From the NCBI GenBank assembly GCA_020216805.1, contig JAIWNN010000130.1, forward strand, positions 1-19,337: a stretch of 19,337 nt of DNA, read 5' to 3'. This DNA comes from Desulfarculus sp. (GTDB lineage Bacteria; Desulfobacterota; Desulfarculia; Desulfarculales; Desulfarculaceae). The notes beneath the pieces are model-generated. The model saw nothing but the letters and a program-made list of their open reading frames with translations. It did not search any database and was not told where the DNA came from. Shown in pieces: positions 16,064-19,337 of the stretch (position 1 is its first letter; every line of letters begins with the position of its first letter). A program made the translations under genes and the position numbers.

Positions 16064-17560
16064 TTGGCCAACACCCTGCTCATCAACGCGCGCTCCTACG
16101 AGACCCGCGTGGCCCTGCTGGAAAACGGCCAGGTGGTGGAGGTCTACGTGGAGCGCCACAAGCAGGGCTCCCTGGCCGGCAACATCTACCTGGGCCGGGT
16201 GGCCCGGGTGCTGCCGGGCATGCAGGCCGCCTTCGTGGACATCGGCCTGGCCAAGGCCGCCTTCCTCTATGTCAGCGACGTCTACGAAACCCCGGACCTG
16301 GACGCCATGGAGACCGGCGAGGCGGGATTGGCCAAGTCGGGCCGGGGCGAGCCGCCCCGGATCGAGGACCTGCTGCGCGAGGGGCAGGAGATCATGGTCC
16401 AGATCTCCAAGGAGCCTCTGGGCAACAAGGGCGCGCGCATCACCAGCCATGTCACCCTGCCCGGGCGCAACCTGGTGTTCATGCCCACCATCAACCATGT
16501 GGGCATCAGCCGCCGCATCGAGGAAGAGCCGGAGCGAGCCCGCCTGCGCACCCTGATCCAGGAGATGCGCCCGGCCAGCCAAGGCTTCATCGCCCGCACC
16601 GTCAGCGAGGGCCAGGATGCGAGCAAGCTCAAGGCGGAAATGGACTTCCTCTGCTCGCTGTGGGACGCCGTCAACCGCCGCCGTCAGCGGGCCGTGGTCC
16701 CCAGCCTCTTGCACCAGGATCTCTCGGTCAGCTTAAGGGCGGTTCGCGATCTGTTCACCCGCGAGGTGGACCACCTGATCATCGACTGCCGGGCCGAATA
16801 CGACCAGGTGGTGGAGTTCGTCAGCGCCTTCATGCCCCGCCTGCTGCCCTGCGTGGAGCTCTACAGCGGCAGCGAGGCCATCTTCGACGCCTTCGGGGTG
16901 GAGCCGGAGCTGGCCCGGGCCCTGGGGCGCAAGGTCTGGCTCAAGAGCGGCGGCTACGTGGTGATCGAAAAAACCGAGGCCCTGACCGCCATCGACGTCA
17001 ACACCGGCCGCTACGTGGGCGGGCACAACCTGGAGGAGACCATCCTCAAAACCAACCTGGAGGCGGTCAAGGAGATCGCCTACCAGCTCCGCCTGCGGGA
17101 CATCGGTGGACTGATCGTCATAGATTTCATCGACATGGAAAAAGAAACCAACCGCCAGAAGGTGGTGACGGCCCTCAAGGAGGCCCTGGCCCGGGACCGA
17201 TCCAAGACCAACGTCCTGGGCATGAGCGCCCTGGGCCTGGTGGAGATGACCCGCAAACGGGTGCGCGAGTCCCTGGGCGAGACGCTCACCGAATCCTGCC
17301 TCTACTGCGATGGCGGCGGCTCGGTCAAGGAACCCACCACCGTCTGCTACGAGGTCTTCCGCGCCCTGGAGCGCGACCTCAAGGGCTCTCGGGCCAGCGC
17401 GGTGGAGGTGCGGGTCAGCCCCCGGGTGGCCGAGGTGATGCTCCAGGAGGAGCGTTACGCGGTGGAGGAGCTGGAGTCATTCCTGGACATGACCATCCAC
17501 GTGGTGGCCGACGCCGATCTGCACCGCGAACACTTCCTGATCCGTCCTCGGGACGAATAA
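16064..17560 (+). CDS. rng: Ribonuclease G
   Basis: 498 residues, normal for RNase G, the single-strand-specific endoribonuclease that matures 16S rRNA 5' ends and degrades mRNA. The N-terminus MANTLLINARSYETRVALLE begins the RNase H-like/S1 region (S1 domain about 36-130, with GNIYLGRVARVLPGMQAAFVDIG). The catalytic metal-binding Asp pair is present: D311 in AIDVNTGRYVG and D354 in IVIDFIDM. The Zn-link cysteines are C412 and C415 in CLYCDGGG. It is RNase G rather than RNase E because there is no long C-terminal degradosome scaffold. The start is TTG 16064, one base after the previous stop, with GAGGAAGG (16051-16058) upstream; no nearer ATG fits. Third and last gene of the operon that begins at 12001. 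Confidence 0.96.
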   Translation: MANTLLINARSYETRVALLENGQVVEVYVERHKQGSLAGNIYLGRVARVLPGMQAAFVDIGLAKAAFLYVSDVYETPDLDAMETGEAGLAKSGRGEPPRIEDLLREGQEIMVQISKEPLGNKGARITSHVTLPGRNLVFMPTINHVGISRRIEEEPERARLRTLIQEMRPASQGFIARTVSEGQDASKLKAEMDFLCSLWDAVNRRRQRAVVPSLLHQDLSVSLRAVRDLFTREVDHLIIDCRAEYDQVVEFVSAFMPRLLPCVELYSGSEAIFDAFGVEPELARALGRKVWLKSGGYVVIEKTEALTAIDVNTGRYVGGHNLEETILKTNLEAVKEIAYQLRLRDIGGLIVIDFIDMEKETNRQKVVTALKEALARDRSKTNVLGMSALGLVEMTRKRVRESLGETLTESCLYCDGGGSVKEPTTVCYEVFRALERDLKGSRASAVEVRVSPRVAEVMLQEERYAVEELESFLDMTIHVVADADLHREHFLIRPRDE

Positions 17561-17658
17561 CCCCGCCAAGCCCCCGGCCTTGCCCCCCGCCCCGGCGACC
17601 GGTATCCTCCCCTTATCGACCAACACAAGTCACACCCTCACGCCAAGGACGACCGGCC

Positions 17659-19248
17659 GTGACCAAGTATCGCCTGCTGGACACCGGACTTTTGAGCGCG
17701 GCCGAGAACATGGCCCTGGACGAGGTGCTCACCAGCCGGGCCGGCCGGGGGCTCAGCCCGCCCACCTTGCGCTTCCTGCGTTTTTCGCCCGACGCCGCCC
17801 TCCTGGGCCACCACCAGGAGGCCGAGCGCGAACTGCGCCTGGACTTCTGCCGGGCCAACGGCATCGACGTCAATCGCCGCCTGACCGGGGGCGGGGCCTT
17901 GCTCTTCCAATCCTCGGCCCTGGGCTGGGAGCTGATCGCCCCCCTGGGCGCGCCGCCCTTTGCCGGCCGCTTCGAGTTCGCGGTGCGGGCCATCTGCGAG
18001 GCCGCCGCCCGGGCCTACGGCCGCCTGGGCCTGGAGGCCAGCTTCCGCCCCCGCAACGACATCGAGGTGGCCGGCCGCAAGATCAGCGGCACCGGGGGCT
18101 TCATGCTGGACGGCGGGGTGCTCTTCCAGGGCACGGTGCTGGTCCGAAACGAGATCGAGCGCTTTTTGCGGGCGCTCAGGGTGCCGGTGGAGAAACTCAA
18201 GAAGCGCGAGATCGAGTCCCTGATGCAGCGCCTGGCCTTCGTGGAGGACCTGCTGGGACGGCCCCTGGACCTGGAGGAGTTGAAAAAGGCCCTGGCCGAT
18301 GAGTTCGCCGCCAGCTTCGGTCTGGAACTGGCGCCCGGCGGGCTCTCCGCCGAGGAGGCCGAGGCCGTGGCCGCGCGGCTGCCCTACTACCAGTCGCCGG
18401 AGTGGGTCCATCTGCGCGCGCCCTTGAAGGACCGCCCGGCCTGGCTGCGCCACATCCTGCAAACCGACTCCGGCACCCTCCGGGTCCACCTCTGGCTGGA
18501 CGCCCGGGGCCAGCGGGTGCAGAAGGCCCTGATAACCGGCGACTTTTTCAGCCGGCCCCAGCGCTTTGTCTACGACCTGGAGGCCCATCTCCTGGGCCAG
18601 AAGGTTGAGCCCGAGAACCTGCGCCGGGCGGTGCTGGAGTTCTGGGAAAAGGGCGGTGGCGAGCTGGACGGCATCGGCGCCCAGGAGGCCGCCGGGGCGG
18701 TGGCGGCGGCCGCCGCCCGCCGGGCCCTGGCCGGGGTCTTCGCGGAGTCCGAGGCGGCCGAGCTGTTCCTGGTGGGCATGGGTCCGGAGCGGGTGGGCCG
18801 TCTGAAGGCCCAGTGGCTGCTCCTGCCCTATTGCGCCAAGCCGGTGGCGTGCGACTGGCGCTATCTGCCCGACTGTGGCCGCTGCGGCGACTGCCAGTAC
18901 GAGCCCATGTACCAGCTGGCCCACGACCTGGGCCTGACCCCGGTCTCCATCCAGAGCTTCGAGCATCTGATGGAAGTGCTGCGGGACATCGCCTCCCAAG
19001 GCGGGGCCTTCGTGGGCTCCTGCTGCGAGGCCTTTTATTGCAAGCACCAGCGGGAGATGGAGCAAAGCGGGGCCGCGGGCCTGCTCATCAACCTGGACTC
19101 CACCACCTGCTACGACTTGGGCAAGGGCATGGACGCCTATCGCGGCAGGTTCGACCACCAGACCGAGCTGAACACCGCCCTGCTGGCCAAGGCGGCTCGG
19201 GTCATGGCCGGCGGCCGGGACGGAGCCGGGGAGGTCGGTCTTGGCTGA
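17659..19248 (+). CDS. Lipoate-protein ligase A-like domain fused to DUF116
   Basis: 529 residues. Residues about 1-240 form a lipoate-protein ligase/biotinyl-ligase-like catalytic domain: RRLTGGG (73-79, matching RRxSGGGAVYHD) and NDIEVAGRKISGTGG with the catalytic Lys at K141. Residues about 250-345 resemble the ligase accessory domain that shapes the active site. Residues about 385-500 are a DUF116 domain, rich in cysteines: C392, C398, C406, C409, C412, C455, C456, C461 and C484, in the family patterns PYCAKPVAC, CGRCGDC and STTCYD. The cysteine spacing suggests an iron-sulfur cluster, but none is proven for DUF116. GTG 17659 has AAGGA (17644-17648) about ten bases upstream; the frame is open further 5' but only as a shadow inside rng. 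The stop overlaps the start of an FAD oxidoreductase. No lipoyl acceptor protein is visible in the window. Confidence 0.9.
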   Translation: MTKYRLLDTGLLSAAENMALDEVLTSRAGRGLSPPTLRFLRFSPDAALLGHHQEAERELRLDFCRANGIDVNRRLTGGGALLFQSSALGWELIAPLGAPPFAGRFEFAVRAICEAAARAYGRLGLEASFRPRNDIEVAGRKISGTGGFMLDGGVLFQGTVLVRNEIERFLRALRVPVEKLKKREIESLMQRLAFVEDLLGRPLDLEELKKALADEFAASFGLELAPGGLSAEEAEAVAARLPYYQSPEWVHLRAPLKDRPAWLRHILQTDSGTLRVHLWLDARGQRVQKALITGDFFSRPQRFVYDLEAHLLGQKVEPENLRRAVLEFWEKGGGELDGIGAQEAAGAVAAAAARRALAGVFAESEAAELFLVGMGPERVGRLKAQWLLLPYCAKPVACDWRYLPDCGRCGDCQYEPMYQLAHDLGLTPVSIQSFEHLMEVLRDIASQGGAFVGSCCEAFYCKHQREMEQSGAAGLLINLDSTTCYDLGKGMDAYRGRFDHQTELNTALLAKAARVMAGGRDGAGEVGLG

Positions 19249-19337
19249 GGGCCCCTTGCGGGTGGACGTGCTGGTGGCCGGAGGGGGGCCGGCCGGGGCC
19301 CGCGCCGCCCAGGCCGCGGCTCGGGCCGGAGCGCGGG
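19241..19337 (+). CDS. FAD-dependent oxidoreductase, 5' end only
   Basis: The frame starts at TTG 19241, with GGGGAGG (19228-19234) six bases upstream, overlaps the previous stop by eight bases, and runs off the window after 32 codons. The visible N-terminus contains a classic Rossmann dinucleotide-binding motif, VLVAGGGPAGARAA, placed about ten residues from the start. That form (GGGPAG-x-x-AA) is common in FAD-dependent, geranylgeranyl-reductase-like oxidoreductases. The specific subfamily cannot be decided from this fragment. Tight overlap with the lipoate ligase-DUF116 gene implies a shared pathway. Confidence 0.8.
   Translation, partial: MAEGPLRVDVLVAGGGPAGARAAQAAARAGAR

Noticed and set aside
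12229..16086. 1285-codon antisense frame across the MBL and radical SAM genes
   Set aside because: It spans two well-supported genes and their junction, and has a biased Gly/Ala/Gln/His composition without motifs.
16660..17658. 5' extension of the lipoate ligase frame into rng
   Set aside because: It is a shadow of rng in another frame with repetitive Gly/Pro/Arg composition.
1..19337. tRNA, rRNA, CRISPR array, transposase or phage genes
   Set aside because: None seen by eye: no cloverleaf-like T-loop sequences in gaps, no regularly spaced direct repeats and no transposase or integrase motifs.

Overview
This window is about 19 kb of very GC-rich, densely packed chromosome. The gene content suggests a deltaproteobacterium-like anaerobe (Desulfobacterota): a DUF134/UPF0251 regulator, a fused radical SAM (TIGR03960-type)/DUF2344 protein beside RNase G, a UPF0237/UPF0210 pair, a lipoate ligase-DUF116 fusion, and a high GC content with frequent TTG and GTG starts. 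The phylum call is an inference from gene repertoire; there is no rRNA or other taxonomic marker here. No phage, transposon, CRISPR array, tRNA or rRNA was seen.

Layout, left to right. (1) 1-375 is the 3' end of an Ala/Pro-rich protein, closed by a rho-independent terminator (401-430). (2) valS (486-3128, +) is followed by a strong terminator hairpin. (3) A translationally coupled + strand pair follows: a DUF134 sigma-region-4-like HTH protein (3312-3620) and a protein joining a degenerate RsbW-like ATPase domain to a PqqD-like domain (3623-4471). (4) A perfect 28-bp inverted repeat (4549-4629) lies in the convergent gap. (5) A six-gene minus-strand run reads from 9220 down to 4659: secreted cyclophilin, nth, ACT protein (UPF0237), UPF0210, a membrane-anchored spermidine-synthase-like methyltransferase fold, and a six-helix membrane protein that is normally fused to that fold. 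(6) 9221-9571 is non-coding and holds a second, diverged copy of the inverted repeat. (7) mgtE (9572-10954, -) and a LOG-family gene (11198-11863, -) follow, with a possible 30-codon ORF between them. (8) A divergent promoter region (11864-12000) leads into a tight + strand operon: a beta-CASP metallo-beta-lactamase RNase, the radical SAM/DUF2344 protein and RNase G (12001-17560). (9) A lipoate ligase-DUF116 fusion (17659-19248) overlaps the start of an FAD-dependent oxidoreductase that runs off the window.

Most genes are housekeeping. The blocks deserving a second look are the lipoate ligase-DUF116 plus flavoprotein pair (possible lipoate handling outside the textbook pathway), the DUF134/anti-sigma-like-PqqD pair (possible new regulatory couple), the RNA-processing operon, and the dispersed inverted repeat.
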